64,000 nucleotides of DNA from Chloroflexi bacterium HGW-Chloroflexi-6 (GCA_002840685.1 PHBU01000004.1:310001-374000); one strand, 5' to 3'. Shown: positions 18,594 to 29,629, counted from the first letter of the stretch. A program made the numbers and translations. The notes: generated by a model from the letters alone, not told the origin.

Positions 18594-19511
18594 CTATTCT
18601 TCGGGCGGGAATACTTCGAGTACTGTGAAATCGACCCAGAACAACGAGACGGTGTTGGGCGATCGGCCCAGGATGGCGTCGCCGATTTCGGCGGCCGGGT
18701 CTTCGAGTTTGCTCCACCAGGCCCTATCGGCCGGGTAGCCGTATTGGTAGCCGACCCCGGCCGGCGCGAAGCGTGCGCCCCAGGCAGCAAATTCATCGTC
18801 CAGGCTCTCGAAGGATGGGAATTGCTGGCTGTCGTTGATGAAGACGATCCCCTCGCGGGATGTGGGCGGCATCCAGGCCGGGTCCCAGTGCTTCAGGAAC
18901 AGGCGATAGGCGGGGTTGTGGGCGCGGATGGCCTTGACCCAGGCCTTGGCTTCTGCATCGCTGACAGGCGTGCCCTCGGCGGAACCGTCGGACTTGTACC
19001 ACTCGACATCGACTCCGAAGCCGATCACGCAGGGATGGTGCTTGTACTGGTTGAGTACCAGGTCGATCAAAGTCAGCATGTCTGCGTTGCCGGGCTCGAC
19101 TTGCAGCCAGACTTTTAATCCCTGTTCGTCAAAGAGAGTCAGCGGTGCATCGTTCAGATCGCTGTTGCCGGATGTGATATTCGGGTCGTCGCTGTTGGCC
19201 TTGAAGGACAGGGATGTTTTGCCGTTATCGAGAAAATTGCTGACAATCCAGATCGCTTCGGGGTGCGAGCCGGGGAATTTGGCCGACATGCGCTGCCCGG
19301 TCGAGAGCCAGTACTGCGGGCCGGGGTCGGAGGGCGGGCCGTAGGTCGAATAGCGGAATCCGGCTCCCAGGGCGGCTTCCGCCGCCTGGGGAGTTTCTGT
19401 TGCCTTAGGCTGTGCCTGCGGCGGAAGATTTTCCGCTGTTGCCGGTTTGGCAGCCGAACAGCCGCTGAAGAGCAGGGTCAATATAAGAGCGCCAATCTGA
19501 AATGCTTTCAT
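18594..19511 (-). CDS. Secreted lipoprotein of unknown function, TIM-barrel-like
   Basis: A 305-residue exported protein. The signal peptide ends in the lipobox LFSGC with the lipidated Cys18. The start at 19511 is fixed by GGAGG directly upstream. After a Pro/Ala-rich linker the mature domain has features of an alpha/beta barrel, including GFGVDVEW near the middle and a repeated acidic/aromatic pattern, reminiscent of glycoside-hydrolase-type barrels. I cannot assign catalytic residues or a family, so enzymatic function remains a guess. Confidence 0.65.
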   Translation of the reverse strand: MKAFQIGALILTLLFSGCSAAKPATAENLPPQAQPKATETPQAAEAALGAGFRYSTYGPPSDPGPQYWLSTGQRMSAKFPGSHPEAIWIVSNFLDNGKTSLSFKANSDDPNITSGNSDLNDAPLTLFDEQGLKVWLQVEPGNADMLTLIDLVLNQYKHHPCVIGFGVDVEWYKSDGSAEGTPVSDAEAKAWVKAIRAHNPAYRLFLKHWDPAWMPPTSREGIVFINDSQQFPSFESLDDEFAAWGARFAPAGVGYQYGYPADRAWWSKLEDPAAEIGDAILGRSPNTVSLFWVDFTVLEVFPPEE

Positions 19512-19610
19512 GGTTTCCTCCGCAAACCTTTTACCGGCTGAATTTATCTCTGCCTGAGTCTGGGTTATACTCAGCCTGTATTTATTCTTAACGAGCAGAA
19601 AGAGGCGTTT

Positions 19611-20132
19611 ATGCCCCAAAGTATCAAACCCCCTGCGGCCTGCAAACCGCACGAGTTGGAAAATTTCAAGGCCATGCTCCTGGCGAGCGAGCAGGAGGGC
19701 GAGGACGGTCTTGATCAGCGCATTGAACAGGCCGAACTGCTGGCTTTTTACTACGACAACAGCAAAAAACTAGCAGCGATCGCAGCTCTGAAGCACACCA
19801 ACGAAGGCTACCTGAAGGGTGTTTTCAAGAAAGCGGGCATCCCCGAGCGCAACGCTGTTTATCCGCTGGAATTCGGCTGGTTCCATATCCTGGGCGAGTA
19901 TCGCCGCAAGGGAATCCTTGTTAGCCTATTGCAGCGATTGCTCGAGAGAAGCGGCGGACAGGCCATCTTCGCAACGGTCCGCCTGTCCGACCAGGAGATG
20001 GCAACAGGCCTGACGCAGCAGGGATTTGTCTTGAGCGGGGAACCGTACTCGCGCCGCGATCACCGCTACAAGTACCAGGTTTATTTGCGTGAAGCGGCTG
20101 CCGGGCAGGATAAGGATCTTGTTGCTTCCTGA
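19611..20132 (+). CDS. GNAT-family acetyltransferase-like protein
   Basis: A 173-residue protein with a GNAT-like acetyl-CoA-binding segment (EYRRKGILVSLLQRLLE, close to the R/Q-x-x-G-x-G/A motif A) and the following strand-helix IFATVRLSDQEMATGLTQQGF. The N-terminal part is diverged. AGAGG precedes the ATG. Its stop abuts the stop of the convergent HAD gene with no spacer. The substrate is unknown. Confidence 0.72.
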   Translation: MPQSIKPPAACKPHELENFKAMLLASEQEGEDGLDQRIEQAELLAFYYDNSKKLAAIAALKHTNEGYLKGVFKKAGIPERNAVYPLEFGWFHILGEYRRKGILVSLLQRLLERSGGQAIFATVRLSDQEMATGLTQQGFVLSGEPYSRRDHRYKYQVYLREAAAGQDKDLVAS

Positions 20133-20735
20133 TCAGGCCAGCAGTTTTCTTTCTTTCAGTTCGCTTTCCAGCCCGGCCGGGGATTGGAATCGGATCGTGT
20201 CAAATCCCAAGCCATGGGCAGCGGCTATATTTGCCGGAGAGTCGTCTATGAACAGGCACTCGCTGGCGGGGCGCTCTATTTTTTCGAGCATCAGCCGGTA
20301 AATGGCCGGGTCGGGTTTGATCATCCCGACTTCGCCCGAGACAAGAATATACTCAAAGAGTTGCAAGAATTTATAGCGGCGGCGCATGATGGGGAAGGTT
20401 TCAGCCGAAAAATTGGTCAGGGCGTACAAAGCGTGCCCGGCCTGTTTGAGCCGCTTGAGAAGGACAACTGTACCCTCTATCGGGCCAGGCACGGAGTCTT
20501 CCCAGTTTTCATGATAAGCGCGGATCAGGTCGGCATAGTGCGGAAATTCTGCCGATAAGGTTGCGACACCCTCGGCGAAGGGGCGTCCGGCATCCTGCCG
20601 GGCATTCCAGGCGGCAAAGTCGATCTCGCGCAAGAACTGGTCAATTTCTGGCTGGGATTTAAAGAAAGGGGCATACAGGCGGTGCGGATTCCAGTCGAGC
20701 AGCACGCCGCCCAGGTCGAAGATGATGGTTGTCAT
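20133..20735 (-). CDS. HAD-superfamily phosphatase (YihX-like)
   Basis: Cytoplasmic Mg2+-dependent phosphatase of 200 residues. Motif I is FDLGGVLLD, with nucleophile Asp7 and Gly in place of the usual second Asp, as in the YihX/epoxide-hydrolase-N branch. Motif IV is FIDDSPANIAAA. The ATG at 20735 lacks a ribosome-binding site and is directly preceded by a heptad repeat. The gene ends back-to-back with the GNAT gene; the stop codons touch within TGATCA. Confidence 0.85.
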   Translation of the reverse strand: MTTIIFDLGGVLLDWNPHRLYAPFFKSQPEIDQFLREIDFAAWNARQDAGRPFAEGVATLSAEFPHYADLIRAYHENWEDSVPGPIEGTVVLLKRLKQAGHALYALTNFSAETFPIMRRRYKFLQLFEYILVSGEVGMIKPDPAIYRLMLEKIERPASECLFIDDSPANIAAAHGLGFDTIRFQSPAGLESELKERKLLA

Positions 20736-20744
20736 GGGGATTTT

Positions 20745-20787
20745 GATTTGTGATTTTGGATTTGAGATTTGTGATTGGATGATTGAT
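20745..20787. repeat. Heptad tandem repeat (GATTTGN) upstream of the HAD gene
   Basis: Six consecutive units of the form GATTTGT, GATTTTG, GATTTGA, GATTTGT, GATTGGAT, GATTGAT. The array starts 9 bp from the HAD start codon and forms its leader. Confidence 0.8.
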
Positions 20788-20844
20788 GTTAAGATGGCTC
20801 TTCCCGGTGACGGTAAAAGGCTGGGCCGCAATGAAAGCTGATTT

Positions 20845-21342
20845 CTATTTGAATTCAGGTTTTTCCTTCAAGAACAGATCAAAATCGAGCTCTCCTGGAG
20901 ATTGACCATATTCCGTCAGGATGGCTGCGGCTTCGCTGCGATGCTGAATACCATGGGTAACAACGTGCAAGATCGTCTGCCATACCTTTGGCCCGGTTTG
21001 GGAATCATCACCGTACCCGAGGTTGAGGCTCTCATCGCTTAAGCTGGCGAGATAATCAAACCAGGCAGCGCGTTCCACAGCCCAATGAGACTTTAACACT
21101 TCCAGATCGTCGAAATCTTCCGCTTCCAGGATATTATCCGCATCCAGTGCCTGTAAGACAGAGCGCCAACCGTACTCCGTGTCCAGCGTGTGCACCAGAA
21201 TACCGCGCAGGCTGCCCCAGCCGGGGTCAGATGTATGCGGGCGCGTAAACTCGTCGGTTGAAATACGCTTGCAGGTGCTGAGAATGCGCTCATTTGCCCA
21301 AAAATTGAAATGAATTAACGTAACAATGTCAACCTTGTTCAT
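20845..21342 (-). CDS. DinB-family four-helix protein
   Basis: A 165-residue DinB/YfiT-like protein, a metal-binding four-helix bundle often linked to stress or thiol transferase reactions. The metal triad is visible as His51, His130 and His134 (HVVTHGIQHRSE). AGGAG lies upstream of the ATG. It follows the DUF1905 gene by 6 bp, in a minus-strand series with the nucleotidyltransferase. Its enzymatic reaction is not known. Confidence 0.85.
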   Translation of the reverse strand: MNKVDIVTLIHFNFWANERILSTCKRISTDEFTRPHTSDPGWGSLRGILVHTLDTEYGWRSVLQALDADNILEAEDFDDLEVLKSHWAVERAAWFDYLASLSDESLNLGYGDDSQTGPKVWQTILHVVTHGIQHRSEAAAILTEYGQSPGELDFDLFLKEKPEFK

Positions 21343-21350
21343 GGTCTGCG

Positions 21351-21644
21351 CTACTCCTGGTTCGATGAATTTAACCGAGGCTCTGCCAATGATAATTTCA
21401 CGATCACTTTCTCTCCGGGTTTAATTCCGCTGTCTCGTAACCAGGCTGCCGCCAAACGAAGAAAATAATCTTTTCCCAAAGCGCCCAGGGTGCCTCGTAC
21501 AGCAATATCATTGATCGTTCCTGAAACAGGATAGCGAGGTTGCGCGCCCCAGGCCTCGCGCGGCGAGAATGGGATTGCTACAAACGTAAAACTTCCTTCT
21601 TTCTGGACCGTTGCATTAAATACTTTATTGTCTGGTTCGCTCAT
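21351..21644 (-). CDS. DUF1905 domain protein
   Basis: A 97-residue beta-rich protein matching DUF1905 in pattern: FTFVAIPFS near residues 19-27, a central PVSGTINDIAVRGTL stretch and GIKPGEKVIVKL near the end. The reaction is unknown. Its start overlaps the stop of the nucleotidyltransferase gene by 4 bp (ATGA), and DinB follows closely, so the three are one transcription unit. Confidence 0.8.
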   Translation of the reverse strand: MSEPDNKVFNATVQKEGSFTFVAIPFSPREAWGAQPRYPVSGTINDIAVRGTLGALGKDYFLRLAAAWLRDSGIKPGEKVIVKLSLAEPRLNSSNQE

Positions 21645-22489
21645 CTTGATATTTCATCTCCCAACGTTTCGAGCACTTTTTTTGCCAGGGAAGCGGGCCA
21701 GTCAAGGCTGTGTTTTTGGGCGATGTTTTCAGAAACTTCGCGGCCCAGCGATGCGGCGCGGAGCAGGGCGGATTTCAGATCTGTTTCGCCTGGCCCCGGA
21801 ATACATTCGTTGAGTTGCTCCAACCGCCCAGCTGATAGAACTTTCTCGATGCCCGACGAGGCTGAGGAGCCTCGCCAGCGGCTTACTGCATCGCATTCAA
21901 TCTGCAGCAAGGCCAGCAGATTGCCGGTGATGATGAAGTTGAAATCGTGACGCGCGGCCCAATGCTCGCCACGAATCAGCTTGGTATGGGTACGCAGGAG
22001 ATAATACCAGAAATCGCCGCCGACCTGCTCAAAGGCTTTTGCCAGATCATCAGGGGCCAAAGACTGCCCGACGATTTGGCTGACGTGGGAGCGAATCTGA
22101 CCGTTAGTATCGTCGTACAAAACCATCGCTTCCACGCTGATCGGGGAACAGGGCCATTTCAGAATTTTATCGAGGCTGGAAACGGGGAAGAAAACAAAAT
22201 CGACCCTTAGCGGAAGGGGCGTTGCATCATAAACTGCCCAGGGATGCCCAACTCCGCCAATATAGGCCAATAAAAGATTGCCGAATTGGGACGCCCATTG
22301 CTTCCAGTTCTTCTCGAACAGTTCCAGCTCCGAATCCTGGATAAAAAGAGCAATATCAAGGTCGGACCATTTATCGCCGCGGCCTTCGCTGGTTGAACCA
22401 TAGTCAATGCAGCCGACAATTTTCGGGTTGGCCTGAGCGGCTTCAAGGATGCGTTGTTGTACCTTGCTTCGGTTGTCGATCGGGGACAT
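21641..22489 (-). CDS. Nucleotidyltransferase, aminoglycoside-adenylyltransferase-like
   Basis: A 282-residue protein of the pol-beta nucleotidyltransferase superfamily. GSTSEGRGDKWSDLDIAL carries the hallmark GS (31-32) and the metal Asp43 and Asp45; a third acid is Asp97 in RVDFVF. The all-helical C-terminal half resembles streptomycin or lincosamide adenylyltransferases. Chromosomal placement with DUF1905 and DinB gives no proof of drug modification, so I do not assign a resistance gene. Confidence 0.75.
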   Translation of the reverse strand: MSPIDNRSKVQQRILEAAQANPKIVGCIDYGSTSEGRGDKWSDLDIALFIQDSELELFEKNWKQWASQFGNLLLAYIGGVGHPWAVYDATPLPLRVDFVFFPVSSLDKILKWPCSPISVEAMVLYDDTNGQIRSHVSQIVGQSLAPDDLAKAFEQVGGDFWYYLLRTHTKLIRGEHWAARHDFNFIITGNLLALLQIECDAVSRWRGSSASSGIEKVLSAGRLEQLNECIPGPGETDLKSALLRAASLGREVSENIAQKHSLDWPASLAKKVLETLGDEISR

Positions 22490-22511
22490 ATGCTTTTCTC
22501 AGACAAAAAAA

Positions 22512-23540
22512 CTATATCTCGGCCAACTTCTCCATCCCCAACTCTTCCAGCTTCCCCGCTCCGCTGGCGAACATGGCGATTTCGATCTGGCGTTTGGTCA
22601 GGCGGATGGTTTCGATGGTGTTTTCGGTGCTAACGGCGGCCGCTTTCAGGAAAGGCCCGGCCATGCCGCCCAGGGTCGCGCCCAGGGCGATCGACTTGGC
22701 GATGTCGATGCCGTCTTTGATGCCGCCGCTGGCGAAAACCGGCAGTTCTGGCGCGGCCTGGCGCACTTGCAGGATCGACTCGGCGGTTGGGATGCCCCAG
22801 CCGACAAAGCTGGCGGCCAGGCTGCGGGTGAATTCGTCTGGCGCGCGGTGCATTTCAACCTGCGACCAGCTTGTGCCGCCCGCCCCGGCCACATCGATGG
22901 CCTGCACGCCGCACTCGGCCAGCAGTTTGGCTGTCCGCGCTGAGATGCCCCAGCCGACTTCCTTGGCGATCACGGGCACTTCAAGTTTGGCGCAAATGGC
23001 TTCGATCTTCTTGGCCAGCCTGGCGAAATCGGTGTCGCCGCCCGCCTGGACGGCTTCCTGGATGGCGTTCAGGTGTAGGTAGAGCGCATCGGCCTCAATC
23101 ATCTCAACCGCGCGGCGGCAGTGGTCGAGGCCGTATCCGTAATTGAGCTGGACTGCGCCAATGTTGGCGAATAACAAAATATCTGGGGCCGCCTGGCGCA
23201 CCTTGAAGGTTTCGGCCTGCTCGGGGTGCTCGAGCGCGGCGCGCTGGCTGCCAACGCCCATTGCGATCTTGCATTCCTGGGCGGCTTCGGCCAGGCGGCG
23301 GTTCAGGTCGCCTGCGTCGCGGGTGCCGCCGGTCATCGAGCTGATCAGGATCGGGGCGTTCATCGCGCGGCCAAACAGGCTCAGGCTGGTGTCGATCCGC
23401 TCCAGATCAAGCTCGGGCAGGGCTTCGTGGATGAAACGGTAGCGCTCAAGGCCAGAATCCAGCCCCGATTTCACATCTTTTTCAAGATTGATCTTGATGT
23501 GGTCGGCTTTTCTTTCTTCAATTGGCGCAACTTTTGACAT
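22512..23540 (-). CDS. fni: Type 2 isopentenyl-diphosphate delta-isomerase
   Basis: FMN-dependent enzyme interconverting isopentenyl-PP and dimethylallyl-PP in isoprenoid synthesis. The 342 residues include RKADHI at 10-15, SSMTGG near 67-72, GVGSQRA, a NIGAVQL segment and AGAGGTSW near residue 215, all typical of the FMN-binding barrel. The length is typical. AGGAA precedes the ATG. It works upstream of the polyprenyl synthase in this window. acpP is divergent, 98 bp away. Confidence 0.93.
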   Translation of the reverse strand: MSKVAPIEERKADHIKINLEKDVKSGLDSGLERYRFIHEALPELDLERIDTSLSLFGRAMNAPILISSMTGGTRDAGDLNRRLAEAAQECKIAMGVGSQRAALEHPEQAETFKVRQAAPDILLFANIGAVQLNYGYGLDHCRRAVEMIEADALYLHLNAIQEAVQAGGDTDFARLAKKIEAICAKLEVPVIAKEVGWGISARTAKLLAECGVQAIDVAGAGGTSWSQVEMHRAPDEFTRSLAASFVGWGIPTAESILQVRQAAPELPVFASGGIKDGIDIAKSIALGATLGGMAGPFLKAAAVSTENTIETIRLTKRQIEIAMFASGAGKLEELGMEKLAEI

Positions 23541-23637
23541 GGTCTTGTGTTCCTGTCTTTGTAATCTGCATGGTGAGAAATGCCCAAAAAGGGTGTAAAA
23601 TACCTGCTAACCTTTTTCCAACAAATTGGAGGATTTT

Positions 23638-23871
23638 ATGGCTGACACTTTTGGTGAAATCAAGGCAATTATCGTGGATCTGCTCGGCGCTGACGAGGGC
23701 AAAATTACGATGGAAGCCAGCTTCCGCGAAGATCTTGAAGCGGACTCTCTCGACCTGGTCGAACTGATCATGGCTTTTGAAGACAAGTTCGGCGCCGAGA
23801 TCTCGGACGAAGATGCCCAGAAAATTACGACTGTGGGCGAAGCAGTGCGCTACATCGATAGCCATCGCTAA
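23638..23871 (+). CDS. acpP: Acyl carrier protein
   Basis: Small acidic carrier (77 residues) that holds acyl chains on phosphopantetheine during fatty acid synthesis. The attachment site is Ser37 in ADSLDLVEL. The ATG at 23638 is chosen because TTGGAGG lies just before it; the in-frame TTG at 23626 is part of that ribosome site. It is monocistronic, with idi-2 divergent and sucD convergent, and a hairpin follows at 23901. Confidence 0.95.
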   Translation: MADTFGEIKAIIVDLLGADEGKITMEASFREDLEADSLDLVELIMAFEDKFGAEISDEDAQKITTVGEAVRYIDSHR

Positions 23872-23900
23872 TCCGTTCTAAACAACAGTCATTATACAGT

Positions 23901-23924
23901 AGAGACGCCCGGAAGGGCGTCTCT
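23901..23924. terminator. Hairpin between acpP and sucD
   Basis: A perfect 10-bp stem (23901-23910 with 23915-23924) closed by a GGAA tetraloop. The flanks are not strongly T-rich, so termination efficiency is uncertain, but the position between convergent genes fits. Confidence 0.6.
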
Positions 23925-23964
23925 ATGCGTTTAAAGGATAGTTTTTGCGAGGCGGCAAGTGCTT

Positions 23965-24825
23965 TTACTTGAGCAGTTCGGCAATTTCTTCGGGGTGATG
24001 GGCGACGCGCACACCGGCCGATTCGAGAGCCTTGATCTTGTCTGCTGCGGTGCCTGAGCCGCCTTCGATGATGGCTCCGGCGTGCCCCATGCGTTTTCCG
24101 GGAGGCGCGCTCTGGCCTGCGATGAAGGAGACGACCGGTTTGGTCATTTTGTTGGCGATGTATTCCGCCGCTTTTTCTTCATCGTTGCCGCCGATCTCAC
24201 CGATCAGGACGACTTTTTCGGTCTTGGGGTCATCGTTGAACATTTCAAGGCAGTCGATGAAGTTGGTGCCGTTGACCGGATCGCCACCGATGCCGACACA
24301 GGTCGATGCGCCCAGGCCGATGTTTTTCATGGCATAGAGCACTTCGTAGGTCAACGTGCCGGAGCGCGAAACCACACCCACGTTGCCGGGGATGGCGATG
24401 TTGCCGGGGATAATGCCGACTTTGGCTTCGCCGGGGGTCAGCAGGCCGGGGCAGTTCGGGCCGATCAGGCGCACGCCTTTTTGATCGAGGTAGTTGCGCA
24501 CGCGCATCATATCCTGAACGGGTACGCCTTCGGTGATGCAGATGATGAGCGGGATGCCGGCGTCTGCGGCTTCAAACATGGCATCGGGCGCAAAGCGGGC
24601 CGGGACGAAGATGATGGTAGCGTTGGCGCCGGTGGTTTCAGCGCCTTTTTTGACCGAGTCGAAAACGGGCACTTTGCCCTCGACCCATTCGCCGCCTTTG
24701 CCGGGGGTGACGCCAGCCACGACATTTGTGCCGTAAGCCAGCATTTGCTGGGTGTGGAAGAGTCCTTCGCCGCCGGTGATGCCTTGCACCATCAGACGGG
24801 TGTCTTTATCTACGAGGATGCTCAT
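23965..24825 (-). CDS. sucD: Succinyl-CoA ligase alpha subunit
   Basis: Alpha subunit of the TCA-cycle enzyme that makes ATP or GTP from succinyl-CoA. The 286 residues show the CoA-binding N-domain (QGITGGEG 14-21, GVTPGKGG 38-45), GPNCPG near 122-127 and the phosphohistidine His248 in GHAGAI. The start lies 2 bp after the sucC stop, so the two subunits are made together. Confidence 0.96.
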   Translation of the reverse strand: MSILVDKDTRLMVQGITGGEGLFHTQQMLAYGTNVVAGVTPGKGGEWVEGKVPVFDSVKKGAETTGANATIIFVPARFAPDAMFEAADAGIPLIICITEGVPVQDMMRVRNYLDQKGVRLIGPNCPGLLTPGEAKVGIIPGNIAIPGNVGVVSRSGTLTYEVLYAMKNIGLGASTCVGIGGDPVNGTNFIDCLEMFNDDPKTEKVVLIGEIGGNDEEKAAEYIANKMTKPVVSFIAGQSAPPGKRMGHAGAIIEGGSGTAADKIKALESAGVRVAHHPEEIAELLK

Positions 24826-24827
24826 GG

Positions 24828-25961
<1,134 letters not shown>

Positions 25962-26035
25962 TCGGTTGTTTCTCCCTGAGAGATTACTGGTAGTTTTTTG
26001 GCAACCAGCTTGCCGGTTGAAATTATACCACCGTG

Positions 26036-26108
26036 AAAAAAAACACCTCCGCAGATTACACAAGACAGGCTTAATTTTGGTATAGGCCTGCTGGTGCAAC
26101 CTGCGGAG
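26036..26108 (-). terminator. Terminator after the GT/NHL gene
   Basis: On the minus strand CTCCGCAG (26108-26101) pairs with CTGCGGAG (26054-26047), closing a long loop with a small inner stem, and is followed by eight T residues (26043-26036). It lies just past the GT/NHL stop and before sucC. Confidence 0.65.
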
Positions 26109-26126
26109 AGTCTCTTCTTGTTTTCT

Positions 26127-29100
26127 TTACGGCAGCTTGAAACGCATCAGGCGGTTGCCGCCGGCGTCAGAAACCCAGATGTTGCCATCTGCATCGCTGA
26201 CAATGCCCGAGGGCAGGGTGAAGGCAAAATATTCCGTGCCGTAATCGCCCCAGGCTCGGACAAACTCGCCCTGGGATGTGAACTCGATCACGCGATAGCT
26301 TTCAGGATCGGTAATCAGAACATTGCCATTGGGCGAAATTGCCATGAAGGGTTTGTTTTCGAGTGATTCGCTGTACCAACCGGCGACCGGCCACAGATTG
26401 AATGGCTGGTAGTCGAGCCCATCAGCATCGATTGGCGCAAAAACCTGAATGCGTTTGTTCCAGGCATCGGTCACGTAAGCGTAACCATCCTTGCCGACTT
26501 TAACATCGGTCGGTTCGTAAAACTGGCCCGGTTCAAACCCTTCGCTGCCGAACTCGCCCAGAACGTTCCCGCTCGGATCGTAAATCACGATGCGCTTGTT
26601 TCCGGTATCGGCAACAAAGACCCGGCCCTGTGAGTCGACCGCGACGCCGCGTGGGCCATATAATGCGCCGGGCGTATCGGTCAGGCCAAAGACGCCCCAC
26701 ATCGAGATAAACTCGCCATTGGCTGTGAATTTTTGGATGCGATGGTTCCAGGTGTCGCTGACATAAACCGAGCCATCAGGGCCGACAGCAATGCCCCAGG
26801 GTTCGTTGAATGTCCCGCCTGGGGCGTTGGCGTTGTCGAGGGTGCTGAACGTGCCCCAGGTACGAATCACCTGGCCATCCGGGCTGAATTGCTGGATGCG
26901 GTGGTTGCGCGAGTCTGCAACGTATAAATCGCCACTGGGAGCTATGGCCATGCTGCGTGGTGCGTTGAACTGTCCGGGCTCCTGGCCGGCTGAACCGAAA
27001 ACCAGATCGGCCGGCAGCAGAACTATATTGTCCTCGTACGGGTTTTCGGCAAGCTCAGTTACGGGGGCCGAGCCATACTGCCAGAGCGTCGAGGCAACAT
27101 CTTTGCGGATATAGAGCCGCATCCGGTCGGAGGGCTGCCAATCTTCGTCGGTCACGCTGGTTTGCCCGAGAGCCTGACCATAGCGGGTGAAGTCACGATT
27201 CAGCCAGATATCGAAAATCCCGGCCATAACCTGCGGATTTGTAATAGCATTGCGAACGCGCTCCGTGTTTAGTCCGAAATAATCCTGGTTGGGCCAGACC
27301 ATGCGAATGTAATCGAATTGAAAATAGGCGTCGCCGACAATTGGCTCGACTTTTGAGTAGTTGTTGTCTCCGACGATGATGGCGGGGGCATCACGCAGGT
27401 CGCGGCCGGGTTGGTTGCCATAAAAACGCGCATTTTTGTAATCGATCATATACCATGACATCGGCCATGAGACATCGTCATCGTAAGCGACCACGATGTC
27501 CATGCCCCCGGTCAGCTTGTTGGAAAGATCTTTTACCTGGCGCAATACATCTTTTGTACCGGTGTACCCATGCGCGTAGACAAGGTATTCGCGTCCGCTA
27601 TCATAAGTCACGTAAGTGGCGCGGAAAGATGCGCGCACAGTCAGGATTCCCAGCAGACTAAAAACAACCACCAGGTTGAGATAGATGAGCTGTTTGAACG
27701 ACCAGCCTTCCAGCATGCGGATCAATCCGTATCCGCTGGCAAGCGTGCCGACCAGCGCCAGCACAAAGGTTGTTGTCACCTGCAATTGGGTCAGATCGTT
27801 TCCGCTGAAGGGGCGCACTTCGCCAATCCAACTTGATACGATGCCGATAATGCCAACCGTCAGCACAGCCAGCAGCGCCAGGGACAGCCAGATACCCTTC
27901 TGTCTGGCTGCTTCCCAATCAATGCTTTCGATGATATTACCAATGGTCCAACCGCCGAGAAGAATCATAGGCAGGGCCATATGGTACGTCAGCCAGGGCA
28001 TTTTTTCTCCGGCAATGCTAAATGCGGCAATGCTGGAGAACGACCACCAGACCAACAGGCCGTAGGTATTGATCAAATTACGAGATGCGTCATTCAGTGT
28101 CTGCTGGGCTTGCAACAAACGCCTGTACCCAATCGCGACACCGAGCAGGCTGGCCAGGAAAGGCAGAAACTCATAGATCGGGATCTGGATGAGCAGATAG
28201 TAATACCAGGGTTGGCTGCCACGCTCCACGCCCTGCTGTTCGAGCCAATAGCCGAGCGAGCCAACCAATCCGGTGAAAAAACCGCTGCCATTGGTGAACA
28301 GCGAAGTGTAGAAAACTGTAAAGATGGCATAGAACAGAATGGCAGCGCGCCACCAGACATCCCACTTCCACCAGTAGCCGATTAGCACGGAAATAATACT
28401 GATTGGGATAAGGAAGATCAGAATATGGATGATGCCATCGGTTGTAACATCCATCGGGTTGAATCCGGCCAGGGCAACCGGAATTGGGGTTAACAGGGGC
28501 AGGATCAGCGTGCCGAGGATCATCAGCATGTCGAGAGAACGCTCCTGGCGGACGCGCTCCAGCGAAAAGCCTCGGATCAGGAAATAGCCCGCAGCGATCA
28601 TCCCGGCCAGGCCCAGGATAACCAGCAGCAAAATCCAGATATTCGACCCAATCGCATCCATCGGGGTTTCGATGCTGGGGAGCGAGGGGGCAACCGTTTC
28701 GTCCCCGCCGATGACACCTTGTTTGTTGCCGATAACTCCCAGGGTGAGCGCGCCGCCGATGCCAATTGCCGAGGCGACCAGGCTGATGATGAATCCGTTC
28801 AGCTCCGCTTTCTTCTCGCCCCAATCCTCGTTCAGGATGTGAATGACAAAGTAAGCGGCCAGAAATAAAAGCATCTGGGCCGTGTAAATGAAAGCAGTTT
28901 CCTTAACCGTGAAATGCAAAACGGTGGCGGCGGCCAACAAATAGAGATATTTCTTAAGACCCGTCTCCAGGTAGCGCAGGACGGCAAACAGGGTCAATAA
29001 GCCAAACAGACCGACAAAAGCCTCGTTGCGAACGTAGCGCCCGTAGAAAAGCATGTATGGGGAGATCAGCGCCATCAGCCCGGCCACCAGCACACCGGCT

Positions 29101-29537
29101 CGCCCGAGATAACGCCGCCAATACCAGATTGCCCAAACGGTGGCGATGCTGTAAAGAACAGCCGGAATACGAGCCGTAAAATCATTTGCCCCGAATAGAA
29201 AATATACGAGAGCCAGCATGTGGAATTGAAGCGGTCCGTGCATCATCGGGTTATGGATGTAACCCTGGCCCTGCGAGAACGTCCACGAGTAATACGTGTG
29301 GAGGCTTTCATCGTGGCTCATCACCCGGGACTCTAAATCGTAGAAGCGTGTAGCCACTGCGAGCAAAACAATCACCGCAAAAAGCAATACTTCCATCGTT
29401 AGCCACGGCAGGGCAGGGGAGATGGTTTTGTCCAGCCAGCGACCGGGCTTTTCTGCTATTTCTTTCTCATCAGGTTCTTGCAGAATATCCTGTTTAAGTT
29501 CGAGCACACCAGGCGAAGAATTGGGCGTATTTGTCAT
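26127..29537 (-). CDS. Polytopic glycosyltransferase fused to NHL beta-propeller
   Basis: A 1136-residue membrane protein. The N-terminal 650 or so residues contain about 14 hydrophobic helices with the GT-C arrangement (DESLHTYYSW acidic motif in the first outer loop, near residue 76), like TIGR03663/dolichyl-phosphate mannosyltransferase relatives. From about residue 835 there are roughly six NHL repeats, seen in repeating phrases such as LYVADSRNHRIQQFSP and VYVSDTWNHRIQKF, which would fold as an extracytoplasmic propeller. It may glycosylate surface proteins or lipids while binding a ligand through the propeller. No ribosome site is evident at the ATG. Confidence 0.8.
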   Translation of the reverse strand: MTNTPNSSPGVLELKQDILQEPDEKEIAEKPGRWLDKTISPALPWLTMEVLLFAVIVLLAVATRFYDLESRVMSHDESLHTYYSWTFSQGQGYIHNPMMHGPLQFHMLALVYFLFGANDFTARIPAVLYSIATVWAIWYWRRYLGRAGVLVAGLMALISPYMLFYGRYVRNEAFVGLFGLLTLFAVLRYLETGLKKYLYLLAAATVLHFTVKETAFIYTAQMLLFLAAYFVIHILNEDWGEKKAELNGFIISLVASAIGIGGALTLGVIGNKQGVIGGDETVAPSLPSIETPMDAIGSNIWILLLVILGLAGMIAAGYFLIRGFSLERVRQERSLDMLMILGTLILPLLTPIPVALAGFNPMDVTTDGIIHILIFLIPISIISVLIGYWWKWDVWWRAAILFYAIFTVFYTSLFTNGSGFFTGLVGSLGYWLEQQGVERGSQPWYYYLLIQIPIYEFLPFLASLLGVAIGYRRLLQAQQTLNDASRNLINTYGLLVWWSFSSIAAFSIAGEKMPWLTYHMALPMILLGGWTIGNIIESIDWEAARQKGIWLSLALLAVLTVGIIGIVSSWIGEVRPFSGNDLTQLQVTTTFVLALVGTLASGYGLIRMLEGWSFKQLIYLNLVVVFSLLGILTVRASFRATYVTYDSGREYLVYAHGYTGTKDVLRQVKDLSNKLTGGMDIVVAYDDDVSWPMSWYMIDYKNARFYGNQPGRDLRDAPAIIVGDNNYSKVEPIVGDAYFQFDYIRMVWPNQDYFGLNTERVRNAITNPQVMAGIFDIWLNRDFTRYGQALGQTSVTDEDWQPSDRMRLYIRKDVASTLWQYGSAPVTELAENPYEDNIVLLPADLVFGSAGQEPGQFNAPRSMAIAPSGDLYVADSRNHRIQQFSPDGQVIRTWGTFSTLDNANAPGGTFNEPWGIAVGPDGSVYVSDTWNHRIQKFTANGEFISMWGVFGLTDTPGALYGPRGVAVDSQGRVFVADTGNKRIVIYDPSGNVLGEFGSEGFEPGQFYEPTDVKVGKDGYAYVTDAWNKRIQVFAPIDADGLDYQPFNLWPVAGWYSESLENKPFMAISPNGNVLITDPESYRVIEFTSQGEFVRAWGDYGTEYFAFTLPSGIVSDADGNIWVSDAGGNRLMRFKLP

Positions 29538-29629
29538 GATGGGTATCTACTTTCTGCGTCTCTCTGTCTCAGTTTAGAACGGCTTTATACATCAATCCGA
29601 TGTTTCTGGCAAGCGTGTTGCTGCTATCT

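Noticed and set aside
21641..22489. Antibiotic-resistance adenylyltransferase
   Set aside because: Only the general fold is supported; no mobile context and no diagnostic substrate residues are visible.
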